From contig QVRM01004780.1 of assembly GCA_003439945.1 (NCBI GenBank), forward strand, positions 248,001 to 312,000: a stretch of 64,000 nucleotides of DNA. The letters are read 5' to 3'. The notes below the pieces were generated by a model. The model did no database searches and was not told the DNA's origin. It saw nothing but the letters and a program-made list of their open reading frames with translations. Shown piece after piece: positions 19,701 through 31,970 of this stretch. The translations under genes were made by a program, and so were the position numbers. The DNA comes from Dermanyssus gallinae. Lineage: Eukaryota; Arthropoda; Arachnida; Mesostigmata; Dermanyssidae. Each line of letters starts with the position of its first letter. Position 1 is the first letter of the stretch.

Positions 19701-22440
19701 AGTAGTAGTAGTAGCCCGTTGGGGACAGGAGGATAATCACCTCCTAAAAAAAAAATACACAAGTAGTGGTATCGTGTTTACTCACCGCTGTCGTCTGCTA
19801 CGCGGTCTGCATTAGTTGTAGTAGGCGTGTTGTGCTCTCTCACTGTTGTCGTCTGGCTTATCGTAGTAATCGAAGTTGCAGTGGGTGTGTATATGAATAG
19901 ATGAGAAGTAGACAAGCTGGGCAAGCTATGCCCGTACACTTTTTTTTACAGGGACCAAGAACAAGAATGCATAACGCACACCCTTTGGTCTGGGTAGTGT
20001 GGGACTCTCAAACCCACTAAAAAACTGGTGACCCCCTAACCTACATGACCGGGGTACGTGTGGTATTACTTCAGTGATTCAGCCCGTAAACTGAATTCGG
20101 TTTAGTGTACGATAAACGTAATTATGTACGCCGGAGCACTGTTGTTATGCTCGAAGGTGCAACAATAAATTGAGATGCATGTGTATCATGTATTTATAAA
20201 TGCAACAGCCGACGCGTCGGAGATAAGGCTGGCCTTCTGCTGATTGCTGACTGATGTTTGCTTCTGCTGCTGTTGTTGTGGTTGTTTTTGATGTTAGTTT
20301 GGGTTTGTTTACGACGACGACGACGACGACGAAGAGGAGCAAGGAAGAAGTAGAGCGAATGATGTGGTGATCTTTGCGTTGTGTGGCTGGGTCGAGGGCG
20401 ATTCAACACGATCGCGCCGCCAGTCAACACCCTCAATCCAATTTGGTCTACTAATTTAGCTCATTCTCATCAATGGCATGCGGTCGATAAAGTCACTTTG
20501 TGTTTCCGATTGTAACAAGCTAGTATTATTGTAGAAAACTTCGTGTTTATTGAGCACATATACGCACATATAGAGAAGGGTCATATAAAGAACAGCAATA
20601 AGCAGGACGTATAGTGCATACGCATGCAATTATACTAAGTTTTAGTTTTTTTTTGCGTAAACAGCTTCTTCGTAAGAAACAATCTTAACAAATGAGATTC
20701 CAAGTCTTGTTTTATTTCGAGCTTATAAAAACATCTTTAAAAAAGACGTGTTTTACCCTTCGCGCATGTTTGTGTACAATTCGGTAATTTGCCAGCTGAA
20801 ACGTTTTGTAGAGAGTTGAAATGTGCAACGTCCAAAAATATCGTGTTTAGTGAATTTGCGGTCTACTCAATTATTTTAGACTAAGCCAACTGACGTAGAC
20901 CGCACATGGTTCTGGTGCAAAGTAAGTCCCCTCGTATTGTCAAATCGTGGACGCGTTTGTATCACATTTCACCGGAATTATTGTAAATGATCGTATTAGT
21001 CGTCTGGTTTATTCTTAGACATGTCACAAATTTCACAATGATACGTTGCAACCTAGTTTTACAATCTTAGTCTTTTTTCGAGAAGTATCAACTGTAAGAT
21101 GTAATACATGTGGCAAGTAGGGTTCGGGATGGGCCTCTCAGCGTGCGGGTCTACCTAGGCCTGACGACGGCATTCTTGGAACGATCGGCACGCGAACGGC
21201 ACGTGGTTGAATGGCGCAACTATCTTTTCAAAGCCCGTCCGCTCAGGCAATGCGGCAATCTGTTGCGCATGAGTGGAGTCTCAAAAAAATTAGAGGCCGT
21301 CGATGGATGGTGGTTTTGCACGATGAGAGCATTTCCTCGAGAGCAGCAGTTGATTCCTCAAACGAGATCTTGGTAGATATCGCTCGCACTTGCAAGCGAT
21401 CAGTAAAGATGCGCTGACCGTGCCGAAATTCAGCACGGATCCGACGTGCACTCTTCAGCCACGACCCTTTTGGGTTTCCTGCACTAATCGAGCTACCAGG
21501 CGAAAAACATAGAAAAATTACGAAATATTTCATGCCAAGAACAAATGGAGATGATTACTTTTTGAACGCCAGTGGCCGATGACATGATTGAATCGCCCTT
21601 AAGGAAGGATTAGGGGTCTGTCCGGCCTGGCAAATATCTACTTAAGACGCCGAAATGCTCGAGTATTATGTGCTTTTCCAATATACTTGAACTAGGGTTC
21701 ACCGGTGCATAAAAAGCCAAGGAACTCAGGAAATTAAAAAAGGGAAAGCGCCGAAATTAAAACGCTTTAGCCAGGTTGAAAAGCGCCGAACCACAACATG
21801 ACTGTCAACGAGTTGACCACAGCGTCAGGCTAAGGATCGTTAATAGGTTGCGAATTTGTCCGGCTGAAAATCTTAGCTAGCAGATAATAAGTTGAGAATA
21901 TTTGCACTGCTAGCTTTCGGAGGCTTGACTAAAGCTCACCTTCATGGTAAATTATTTAAAAAGTGTGTTTGCGCTAAATTGTATTGCTAGGTAGAAAATA
22001 TGTGTCCTTATCGGGAACCTGCTGATGAGTTCGGGCTTTGACTGAATCCGCTGAACTTAGTCAAGCGTAGAGCGCTGCTTCCGGATCTCCCCGAATTATC
22101 TCCGTTGCCGCAGCGGCCATCACCTCCACATATTTCCTTAGCAGGAGTTTTGGCTTGAAGATGGGGGGTCCTGTATTTGCTCGTTGGGTTTAGCTTTGCT
22201 TAAGGCGCTTCGGGTCTCTTGCCTCGGAACTGGTCTTTTACCGTTGGGGCCGTTAGGTAAAATATGTAGTCGAAGGGGGAGATGGCACGGAAAGAAGATA
22301 GCTGCGGCTTTCTGCCTGATGTCGGATGTAAGAATTATTCTTCTTCGTAGCGGGGCACATTTTTACTTCCGTCAGCGAGCAGCACATGAAACCGTCCTCC
22401 GTTTCGGCCACGCATAGCATTGCCAGTCTTATCACACTTG
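19700..22440. other. No gene recognised
   Basis: A repeat family 2 partial copy lies near 19993-20023. The remainder, including open frames at 21110-21530 on both strands, could not be identified. Confidence 0.35.
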
Positions 22441-23172
22441 TAAGCAAACCACGAGTTCCTGTTGTCTAAAGATGCGAGCGGAAGCAACTACTACAAAATG
22501 CTAATCCAGTCGAAAATGATCAATGAACGAGATGGGGGGAGTATCCACAAGGTGGAGATGGACGCAGGATGGCAAATTCAGGCCTCAAATCGAAGAGGCA
22601 GAGACCGGCGGCTAAGCGGATTTTTAGATCTCGAAGAGGCCACGACTGCGGACGAGCTACACCAATAAATTGGCACAGCAAGTTCGAGAACATCAAGACA
22701 ACTACCGCACCCGGACAAGCAGGTATACGCGGATACATGCTGTCCGCCTACCAAAAAATAGATGACGATTGTCCTAATCACCATGAGTTTAAAGATCGGA
22801 TAGGCGTCATACCCAATGGTTGACTCTAGCCACTTGGCACAACTATCGCAAAGGGTCAAAACTAGCAACTACAGCGAACATGAAGGGCAGCAAATAGACA
22901 GCTATGCTATAACTGCAACGTCACCAGCTTGCCGCGTAGTCTCTAACTGTGAAGTTGGTGAGCGTCGCACTAGCCCAGTGATGTGCTCCGCATATGGGGC
23001 TGGCGTCGAGGTCTTATGGTAGGTGAAGCCTCAGCCATGCAAGGTAGCCTCAGCCATGCAAGGTTGCGCCGGGTGCATCGCACATGACTGACCAGTTTCA
23101 GGACGTAAAGAGCAGACAGCTCCAGAGGCAGCCACAACCAAATAGTGTTGACCGGAACAGTGAGAGAACCCC

Positions 23173-23217
23173 CACCTGAGTTCGGCCCCTCAGATGATGA
23201 GAGGCCGAACGCAGGTG
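23173..23217. repeat. Inverted repeat, 15-bp arms
   Basis: CACCTGAGTTCGGCC and GGCCGAACGCAGGTG pair with one mismatch around a 15-base loop. Confidence 0.75.
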
Positions 23218-24600
23218 AGGGCGCTGACTAGACAGCTGAGATGAATCAAAAATAGTATTTTTTTTCTAGAAAGGCAATACCTAAAAGTGTAGAATGTATA
23301 CACGAAAGCCAGACTAATATTTCAGTCGTGAGTCGGTAATATCGGGCTAATTTCATCCGCTGGAGAATAATTGTCAAGCGCGATACGCCGCCTGGTGTCC
23401 CTCCCTGATATTACCTTACAGAACCCACCCTCTGCTCGAAGCGTACTCACAGACTAAGGAGAGAGTTGCAGGATGACAATACCCTCTTCTGGTCTCGAGA
23501 CTATGGTTCACAATTCCGAACCAGGAGTGGGTGGGTGGGGGTAGGATAGTGAGTAGTGCGTTTGGATCGGATTGAGTCCTGTACTCTCTCCCCTGCGCTT
23601 TGGCCCACACCGTTCACCATTATATCGGCTGGTGTGCGTAAATGCTATTCCACCCCCTGAAAAAATATCGGGCTAATTTGTCAGCCGTTAGGTGGTACTG
23701 CCGCGTTTTGGCCCACTAACGATAAGCTGTAGAGGTGGGCATTTACAGTGTTGGTGACATTACCACTTTTCCAAGGCTTGCAGGGACGTTCTTATATAAG
23801 ATAAAGAGCTTGTTTCCTGGGTGTTAATATTTCTGAAGACGGAAGTGGCTAATTTTCGTTTGTCAGGTAAAGAGGTCATTCGGGTGACTAGAGTGCTTAG
23901 AATGAGTGGGGTCGTATTGGCTCTTGCAGTAAGGCTTCTGGGCCATCCAGGCAGGACAAACCAGGACGGTACAATTCGATATATTCTCGTGCACCGTGAA
24001 ATTTCGTACCAAAACGTTGGCTTTGTATATCTTATGTTGGTAAGTCGCAACGCCTCCATGGCCTGCAAGCCAGTCCTCGATTACGGCCTATGGCGGAGTC
24101 CTGCGGCTTAAGGGCCTTTCAGAAGTCATGGAAATATTTGCCTACACAAACCTGCCCTTGCTGGTGGCGGGAATCGGCACTGGCGGGATATACGCACTTA
24201 AAAAGTCAGCAAATGCCAAACTCAAGAAAAAGTCAGACTGGGTATAGTACCATAACCTCCAACTGGCCCCGCACGGAGGTACTCTCCCTTACTGGGCGGA
24301 AAGAGAAAGGCGATCCTCTTGGCTATTTCGAGTCAACGCATCGTCAACAAGAAGAGAGCAGAATATCTCGGGGTGGTCTGGGACACGAGTTTAACGCAAA
24401 ATGCGCACATAACCTATGTGACCCACAAGGGCCGCTCAAACCGTGCACGGATTCTTTCACGATAGGGAGAGCGTTTGAGTGGCGAAGACAACTTTTGGCA
24501 ACAGCGGCGGAGTCAATCGTGATGTATGCAGTACCCGTTTGGGTAAATCTGGCCTTTTGCACAGCGCGCAACACGCGCGCGCTTAGGTCATCCCCACGGT

Positions 24601-25330
24601 CGAGCCCGGTGGCGTGGTGGCATGCATCTGCGCCTCGCGACCGGAGGAGACACACAGGTAGTACAATATTTTGCTGTTTTATAATTAATGATTGCAATTT
24701 TTACATAAGGCTTTATAACAGTTTAGTTGTTCCTAGGTTTACGTATTGTTGTGAGGTTTGGCGGCCTTACTTAGGCAAATACATTGAAGCAATGGAGCGT
24801 GTACAGAGGAAGTTTATTCGTCGTGTCTCAATAAGGTGTAACGTTGCTAAAAGTTCCCTTGTGATAAGCCCTATTGCGGAGCTGCAGTCCAGAGCGGACT
24901 ATCGCATGTACAATCGAATTATAAATTCATCAAATTTATCTCAATTTTTTACAATTCGCGTGAACAATCTTAGAACCGGTAACACCATCTCGTCTAAACA
25001 AATTGCAAAGACGGATCGCGTGAATAACATGTTTTCGTGGCGGATGGCTAGGGCACTGAGAACTTAAAATACTTGCGGTGCAAATGTGGGCACACAAGTA
25101 ACTCGACTGTTCTACAAGTCTAGGTAACGGTTTGTGAAATGTAAATATTGTAATATGTTCCCTTTGACAAAATAAAGGTGCGTTTGAATTGAATTGAATT
25201 GAATAGGTGCGCGGGTTCGAGCGCCCACCGTTGCACAGTTGTATTTATGGGGGTCCGTCTATGAAGCAATGCGAAAAGCAGTCCCATGGACGTTAAATCT
25301 TGGCTGAGAGTCAGCCCCGAATAGATTTTT
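24601..25330 (+). mobile_element. SINE split by a LINE insertion
   Basis: The head 24601-24660 (CGAGCCCGGTGGCGTGGTGG ... GAGACACACAGGTA) and the rest 25205-25330 (AGGTGCGCGGGTTCGAGC ... GCTGAGAGTCAGCCCCGAAT) are one SINE interrupted by 24661-25204. The SINE is flanked by TTAGGTCAT at 24583-24591 and 25331-25339, its target-site duplication. Confidence 0.85.
24661..25204 (+). mobile_element. CR1/L2-like LINE, 5'-truncated, inside the SINE
   Basis: It encodes the C-terminal reverse-transcriptase region in one open frame: YNSLVVPRFTYCCEVWRPYL, AMERVQRKFIRRVSIRCNV and NNMFSWRMARALRT then stop at 25067. It parallels the end of the longer element at 34.6-36.9 kb. The 3' end is AATAAAGGTGCG then a (TTGAA)n pentamer tail. 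AGGT flanks both sides. Confidence 0.85.
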
Positions 25331-28300
25331 TTAGGTCATTCCTACGAGAGACTGCCGAAAGGTATGCAAGACCTTACGCAAGATGTCCAAAGAGGTTCTG
25401 GCTGCAGTACACCACAATTACCATGGACTTTATCTGGTCGGGGAAAGGAGCGAAAGACAGAATGACGGAAACCAGGGTGTTGGGTTGACACGATAAGCCA
25501 CTCTGCAAGCGTGATGCGAGGAATGGAGAGGGGCCCATAATGGTACCACTCGCGATCCAGAGACACGTCGACACATTCCTGACCTACGCCGCTAGTAAGA
25601 TGGAAAAGAGGGAGCTTTTATCTAAACAACGACACAGGCTCGACACACATCCTCGATGCTTATGACAACTCCAGATATATATGGGCAGAATCGGCAAAGC
25701 TATGATAAATACCTGTATCCTTTGGACCTCTGCAGACACCGATGACGTGCAACACACGATCTTCTTATGTTCAGTCCTCGCAGGCGCTCTAGCCGCGACA
25801 ATATCCGTGCTGACACGAAAGGCACCACAATTACTACAATTGTAGACTCTATGATGGACTATAGTACTGGCTGGGCCAAGAGACAATCCTGCCTAGATAC
25901 GGTCAGGAAACAGAAGCCAACTTTGGAAGCGACCAGAAAAGCTAGGCTGGTTCAGGTGCAGCCGAGAGGAGGGACCGAGGGTAAGCGGGGAAAGAACAGC
26001 CCTTTAGGTGATCTCGGTGCAATCCTCAAAACGGACGGGCAAGACGCTTAAATCGTTAGAATTCAAAACTCCCCCCTTAGGGTTGTCAAAGTAATACCAA
26101 TGCAATCCCAAGCATTAGGGGTGGGGAAGATATCGGTTTTAGCCGGTTGGGAAATTCCAAACTTGCTGCTGCTAGCAGTGCATATGATATGATATGACGT
26201 TTATTAATACTTAATTGTAGTTTCTCATTTTTGTTACAACTTAATATAGCCACAGGCTAGTGCGAAGCATATGTACAAGTTACAGTAAGATTTTATACAT
26301 TATCACCGTAGTATCTCGTATTATTGCAATTATTTATCTATATATTGTGTACATGTTTACATAATTATGGTTTAATCAGACGCAAGTAAGTTAGATACTG
26401 CGTTCTCGCAGTGTTTTTGAATTGACTAAGTGGTATAAGTGTCCTAATGTCACTAGGCAACTTGTTCCACAATGTAGCACCTAAATTACAGAGTGCAAAC
26501 CTTGATAGTGTACTTGTGGCCGAGGAGACAATGAGCAAGTGAGATGCTGAGCCTCGGGTGTTTTGGGTCCTTGCAGATTCGATAAGGCCAACTAGGTTGG
26601 GATGATGACCAAAAAGAATATGTTTTATTTCGACAACTATGGTAAACTTAATTAGGTATGGTAACAGGAGCACTGAGAGTTCTTTATATTGTTCTATTGA
26701 TATTGAGACGCGATGTGGGAGACCTAAGACGAGGCGAAGTGCCCTTTTCTGAAGCAGATGAAGCGGAGTTATATAGGACGCATAAGAAAGACCGTACACC
26801 TCCAGACCATATGTTAGGTGGCTCTGCACATACGCGTGGTACATTGCCGTGAGGCATTGGCAAGGAAGGATTTAACGAGTGCGGTATATGGCGGCTACGC
26901 CACTGACCATTTTTTCCTGACATGTTTCGCATGCGCCTAGAACGTCAGATGTTCGTCAAGAACAATACCCAGGAACATCGTTTCAACTAGCATATCCAGC
27001 GCGCGGTTGCACGCAAAACTCTACTAGCCCCTTGGAGTCTTACATTGAACAACTCCTGTTTTTGACCAATTAATGTGGAGGCCGTTATTTCTGAACCATA
27101 GAGATAGCCTCTCAATATCCTCACGAATCATTGCCTCAACATGTTGGGGAGATTGTTGAGAATTGTATTTGTTTCCGTATTTCCTCGACAAAATCCATCA
27201 CAAGCACAATCGTCGACATCTTGGGTCGAAAGCCGAACTACCTACTATGTAGGACGTTATGTTCTTCGACAAAATCTGAACTGTTCAATAATGCATTTTT
27301 CAAAGACTTTCGATATGGGCGCGGGAATGCTGACAGGTCTGGAGTTGTCTCGGCACAGGCGATCCCCCCCTTTGAACAATGGAACCACACGGTATAACTT
27401 TAGGACATTTGGATATACTCCTGTTCTGATGGAGAGATTAATAATATACTCAAGAGGCGATGCGAGTGCATCCACAGCCCCACGGAGAACATGTGATGGT
27501 ATTTGTTCGGGAGCGGTGGAGCATATTTTGACATTTTGTAGAAGGTGGTGAATTCTGTGAACGTTGACTGCCTGCACACATGTCGCGTAGTAGTGGTTGA
27601 AGATGTTAGCTAGCGTAGTTTCATCAGTGACGAGTTCTCCGTTTACAAGTAGCTTCGCGCACTTTTTCTCCTGGACACCTCCAAGTACAGGTCGGATTGC
27701 CCCCCAAGGACCCCGCCGGCTATTAATTATGTCTGTAACAATCTTGCAGTTCGATTCCACTCTACATTTGCGTGAGAGCCCTGTCACCCTGTTCCTGAGC
27801 ATACGATAGGTTTTGCATTTGTTATCGTGTGTGGGGTCAGCTCTGTGTATCATGTACGCCCGTTCCTTCTCTTTAATAAGAGCATATAATTCCGGTGTCA
27901 CCCAATTTTTCCGAACTGCGTTCCTCGGGCTAGTTTTTTTGATCTTAGTACTATTACGCTTCACCGCCTACATAACTTTTTCTCTAAACAATTTAAGTGC
28001 CTCGTTGACGTCATGTAGGCCGTGTAAGTCGTCCCACATAGAAGACGACAGTTCGGCGGTTATTTCATCATAGTTAAGTTGGAATTTTGGACACTCGTTG
28101 GCTGCCGACGGTTTGAATTTTAAACTAATAAATGTGGTGAAATGGTCAGACAAAGTAGTCGTAAGAACGCCGGAGGCAATAGCTAACTTGGATAGAATAT
28201 TGCAGTAAATATGGTCTTTGCATGTTTCGGTGATGCGTTGGCCCTGGACAGTGTCCGTACAAGCAACCCTGGTCGGCACACCAATCATCTCTCGAAAGTT

Positions 28301-28363
28301 ATACGAGTGTTTTAAGTCATTTAGGTCACTCACATATGAACCGCCCCTATCTAGTAAGTCAAT

Positions 28364-28652
28364 TGTAGGGTCCACCACCCCCATGACCGGGCGGCGACCG
28401 TTACGAGTTCGCCATTCTCTCGCTCAAACAACACACGTCTTCTGCCTGGCTCGAACAAACGAGTACTAACTCATTTATTCTCATGCCTCCTTATATACTC
28501 ACAGATTGCCCGCGCATTTAGTGACTTCCCGCGTCTTCGCTAGTAGGGTGGCGGCATCTTCTAATTGGCGCCATGTATTTAGCTTGTTTCGGCATTGCCG
28601 CTAACCGACGCTCTCGATACCCGCGCTGCTTAACGGACACTGCTACCCTACA
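28364..28652 (-). repeat. Left LTR (3' LTR of the minus-strand element)
   Basis: The 289-bp repeat has ends TGTAGGGT and ACCCTACA, perfect 8-bp inverted termini. It differs from the right LTR at a handful of positions, for example GACGCTCTCGAT versus GACGCTGTCTAT near the right end, so the insertion is fairly recent. Confidence 0.9.
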
Positions 28653-28896
28653 TTCTCCCCCCCTTCGTAGGCTTGTGTCGAATTCTACTCACGAACTCCC
28701 GTAAATGGCTTGGTGCGCGTCTAACCCGCCGTGGACGTCCTTCAGAGAGTCGTCTTCATGTTCATCATGTGGCGCACCCGGCGGCGACTGGCCTCCGTAT
28801 ACTGACCCAGACGCCGGGCACGACCGCACGAAGCTGGTTCCGACTGCCGTTCTTCTTCAGTCTGCGTGCTCCTTCGGTTCGTCTACTCGCGCTCGC

Positions 28897-29519
28897 TCAT
28901 CCTCCGCCGCCTCCTGGCATTCGCCGTTGGCCCAACGATCCCAGCGTGGCCGCTCCTCCACGCCGATCGCCTGCACATTCTGCCGCGTTCGTACACTTCC
29001 GGCCGAAATGGCCAAACTTCCCACACTTTCGGCTCCTCACTTGTTTTGCCGGGCACATTTCGGCCCCGTACTCGTGCCTCGTCCATCCGCACGCCTGGCA
29101 TCCATCCGTTCCGTGTTCTCGCCCTGCCGCTAGCCTAGGTCCGCTTCGTTCCGCCGGCCCTCGCTCACCAACTCGTATCGTGCTGCAATCCATACTGGCT
29201 TCCGTGACGCACCTCTCCACGTGTAACGCGGCCGTTAGGGCCTGTTCGACTGTCCCGTACTCATGGCTTTTCCATCCGCGCACGATTCACCTGCTCCGCG
29301 TTCTCGCCCTGCCGACGGCCTTGGTCCGCTTCTTTCCGGCGGCCCTTCGCTTCCCGAACCTCGTTTACCTACTCGTTTCCTCCTGCGATCCATTTGGCAT
29401 CCGTGACGCACCTCTCCTCGTGTAGCGCGGCCGTTCAGTTCGACCCGCAAGGCCTCTTCGAGGAGGAGCTTTTCTCTCACCTGTGGCCTTGTCGCCCCAG
29501 AATGAGGTGACCTCACCAC
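28897..29519 (-). pseudogene. gag remnant with zinc knuckles inside the LTR element
   Basis: Two overlapping minus frames carry it. The upstream one has RPQVREKLLLEEALRVEL, like the end of gypsy capsid domains. The downstream one has a knuckle C-x2-C-x4-H-x6-C (29055-29100), then KCGKFGHFGRKC (28993-29030), where the first Cys of the second knuckle is replaced by Ser. The plus-strand 250-codon frame over the same bases is a shadow. Confidence 0.65.
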
Positions 29520-29805
29520 CAGTCACCGCAGTGCCGCTAAGTACTCACCGTTGTCTTCAACGTCAACGGCCGCTGAATTCGTCGTCGGCAACGGCTGTTC
29601 CCTTGTGTTCCTTGAACATCTCCGTTGAACAGCTTCGTCACCATCCTGAACCTCGCCGTCTTCCTCCGGCTCCGTGCCTGGTGCCATTTCCTCGACGGTG
29701 TTGTTGGCCGGTCCATGGATCGCAGAACCGGACGTGGGGGTGGCAGACCAGTGTGCATTGTTGCACTGCCTTTTCTTTATTCCGGATCCTGTCGGCTGCG
29801 CCAGT

Positions 29806-30093
29806 TGTAGTGTCCACCACCCCCTGACCGGGCGGCGACCGTTACGAGTTCGCCATTCTCTCGCTCAAACAACACACGTCTTCTGCCTGGCTCGAACAAA
29901 CGACTACTGACTCATTTATTCTCATGCCTCCTTATATACTCACAGATTGCCCGCGCATTTAGTGACTTCCCGCGTCTTCGCTAGTAGGGTGGCGGCATCT
30001 TCTAATTGGCGCCATGTATTTAGCTTGTTTCGGCATTGCCGCTAACCGACGCTGTCTATACCCGCGCTGCTTAACGGACACTGCTATCCTACA
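29806..30093 (-). repeat. Right LTR (5' LTR of the minus-strand element)
   Basis: The 288-bp repeat has ends TGTAGTGT and ATCCTACA. It is followed on the plus side by TCAAT, the target duplication. A TATATA-like element (CTTATATACTCAC) is shared by both LTRs. Confidence 0.9.
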
Positions 30094-31201
30094 TCAATGT
30101 TCGCGTCATCAAGGCAGATTGTGTTTAGCCTGTCCACTTTTGAGATAATATGCATAACCGGGACCTCCCAAATAAAGAAAGGTCGTGGGAGATGAGAGAT
30201 TATGTTGCGGTAATGGGGGGATAGGGATTGAGGGGGCTATATCTAGTTTCAGGGGTCGAGAGTCGTCACTCTTACCTCAGGTCCATAGGCCGCAACCGAT
30301 CCCGGTGGGTCCCTTTACAGGCGTGCACATAAGTTGCTCGGGCATCTGACTGGTGCGCGCTTGCTTTACACTGCACGTATTCCGCGAAGCAAACTGCATG
30401 TCTCCAGACTATGCATATAGTGCGCCGTCTGATGGCCGTCTGGGTAACTATTTACTATGCGGCTATTCCTCTAGCGGCTATTCCTCTGTCGACCACTGTG
30501 GAAGGGAGAGCCCGTCGGGCAGGTCCAGTGAGGTCTCCACGTCACTGCAAGCACCGTCGAGACACCGTCGCCAAACAACACGAAGTCACAGTCACAGAGA
30601 ACAAAGGTCCAAACACGCCTACCGCAGAGAGCAGAGGCAGCACATTCGCACTCGTCAACGCTCAGCACGACACTGTATCTGGTGGCCGATAACGTGGGAC
30701 CCTCTTCTGTTAGCGGGTGATTTTATGGAAATCCGGCATAGCGGAAAGAATAAAATGGCTTAATCATAGTATAATTGAACCACCATTGATTGGGCGCAAA
30801 AGCTACCTCCAATAAGTGCGCATCGGATAAAATCACATTTTTGAAAGGCTCGGGCTAACTATAGCGCCGGTCAATGCTCCCGCCCGTCAGCCTAGCCATG
30901 GCCAAATAACAAAAACTAAAATTCCAACTTACCCATATTCTTCAGATCTGGTCGGTCAATTAAGATCTCTTTGGAGGCCTAAGCATACTTCTTTGGAAAG
31001 AGATATTAGAGCGACCTATATGTAATACGCGTGTATTTTGAATCCAAATGTGCTGAATATAATGTTTGTGGTATAAAGTGCACCAGATTCCAATACACGT
31101 TCCACACGCCCGTCAACTAAGATTGACCATCCTATCTTTAAACTGTGTGTTGCTTGTATACTGCTTTAGCGAGAAACGTGTTCAGATGTAATGCTAATAC
31201 T

Positions 31202-31970
31202 TTAACTAATGTTTTTGTTAATGTATGTGTAATAAACAATTTGTTTATTATAACACGTGTTGTGTAGAAATAGTACAGTTAAATATGTGCATATGTTTAC
31301 ATACACACATTTAGACATATAAACTAATAGGTATGTAAAACTGGCTAGCGACGGGACTAGGCTACAGAAGGTAGCATGGTATCTACGGCATGGTAGTTTG
31401 CAACGAAGGCACACGCATGAGTCGGAGGGATCATGGAACCCGGGAGTCGCGCACAGCATATGGTGATAACCGTGCACGGCGAACCTAGTCACCACATGGC
31501 GGTTTGACCGACTCGGCCCTTTCCATGCCTGGTTTTGCATTGCCCCGGTGCTGAAGAAATTGACTTCAATTTCGGCAAACTTGCGCTCCCAAATTTTGAG
31601 AACATTGACGTAATTGGGAGAAGCCAGAAGGACAAAGCGTCGCCTTAGCTCCTCAACGAATAAGGGGGTGTCGGTGAAAAGATATACAAGTCGGTTGCGG
31701 GCTGAGCGATGGAGGCCAAGGACTCGCTTGAGGTAAGCTGCCTTCAGGTTAATATAGGTGATCGAGGCAAGCTACGGTGAGATCATTCCAGATTATGTTG
31801 ATACCGTAGGCGGCTATTGGAGCAATACTTAAATCGAACAGCCTAAATGCCGTTGGAATGGACAACAGGTGCGGCTTTCTAATTGTGGTCATAGCGACCA
31901 GCGCTTTTCTGCATCTTTCCTTGATATGTTGCAGGAAACAGCTGCCGTTCGGCGTTAGAAGCAGTCCCAA
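31202..31970 (-). mobile_element. LINE A-related fragment, minus strand
   Basis: The 31749-31970 part reads LLTPNGSCFLQHIKERCRKA and SIAPIAAYGINIIWNDLTV. The 31202-31540 part reads HVVTRFAVHGYHHMLC and a Cys/His cluster (CVCLRCKLPCRRYHATFC). Both match the C-terminal third of LINE A copy 1 (HLTTAFAAHGFHHVLF and its cluster), more diverged. Reading frame breaks separate the two parts. Confidence 0.7.

Larger units (their letters stand above)
24104..25800 (+). mobile_element. Decayed R1-like LINE remnant, host of the nested SINE/LINE
   Basis: At 24113-24280 the frame reads GLSEVMEIFAYTNLPLLVAG, recalling the R1-type FAYADDLLLLVAG motif with the catalytic Asp pair replaced by Asn-Leu. Further pieces are KSDWV, APH, and VNKKRAEYLGVVWDTSLTQN near 24340-24400. 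The element continues after the nested insertions (25340-25800) with TSADTDDVQHTIFLC at about 25730-25775, like the C-terminal Cys/His motif of R1 elements. Many frameshifts and stops are present. Earlier sequence (22880-23030) may hold degraded ORF1 zinc knuckles. Confidence 0.65.
28364..30093 (-). mobile_element. Non-autonomous Ty3/gypsy-like LTR retrotransposon, 1.73 kb
   Basis: It has direct LTRs at 28364-28652 and 29806-30093 and flanking TCAAT duplications at 28359-28363 and 30094-30098. Orientation is minus. A polypurine tract GAAGGGGGGGAGAA (28653-28666, minus) abuts the left LTR. A primer-binding-like TGGCGCAGCCGACAGGAT (29786-29803, minus) lies two bases inside the right LTR. The 1.15-kb interior has only gag-like sequence (REKLLLEEALRV near 29470, zinc knuckles near 29000-29100) and no protease, RT or integrase. 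It must therefore depend on another element for mobilisation. Confidence 0.9.
26175..30190 (-). mobile_element. Minus-strand LINE interrupted by an LTR element
   Basis: Reading down the minus strand, the endonuclease part ends at 30099-30190 (IISKVDRLNTICLDDANID). It resumes at 28363 with DLLDRGGSYVSDLNDLKHSY and LSDHFTTFISLKF (27968-28384). Next comes the RT N-terminal region, 27964-27257 (VRKNWVTPELYALIKEKERA, YRVVPLFKGGDRLCRDNSRP). The RT C-terminal region is 26844-26365 (YVQSHLTYGLEVYGLSYAS, LLQKRALRLVLGL). The RT core between about 26.85 and 27.26 kb is degraded. The 3' end near 26180 is AATAAACGTCATATCATATC, a pentamer-tailed end. Removing the LTR element and one TCAAT restores a continuous reading frame across the endonuclease. 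Confidence 0.82.

Noticed and set aside
21110..21533. Possible transposase frames on either strand
   Set aside because: Both strands are open, but neither shows a catalytic motif or family signature I can name.
24090..25067. A 325-codon open frame read as one protein
   Set aside because: It runs through three different elements (R1-like remnant out of frame, SINE head, CR1/L2-like LINE). Only the last part from about 24670 is genuine coding sequence.
28673..29425. A 250-codon plus-strand frame
   Set aside because: It is the shadow of gag sequence on the minus strand of the LTR element; its Pro/Arg-rich composition reflects complementary codons.
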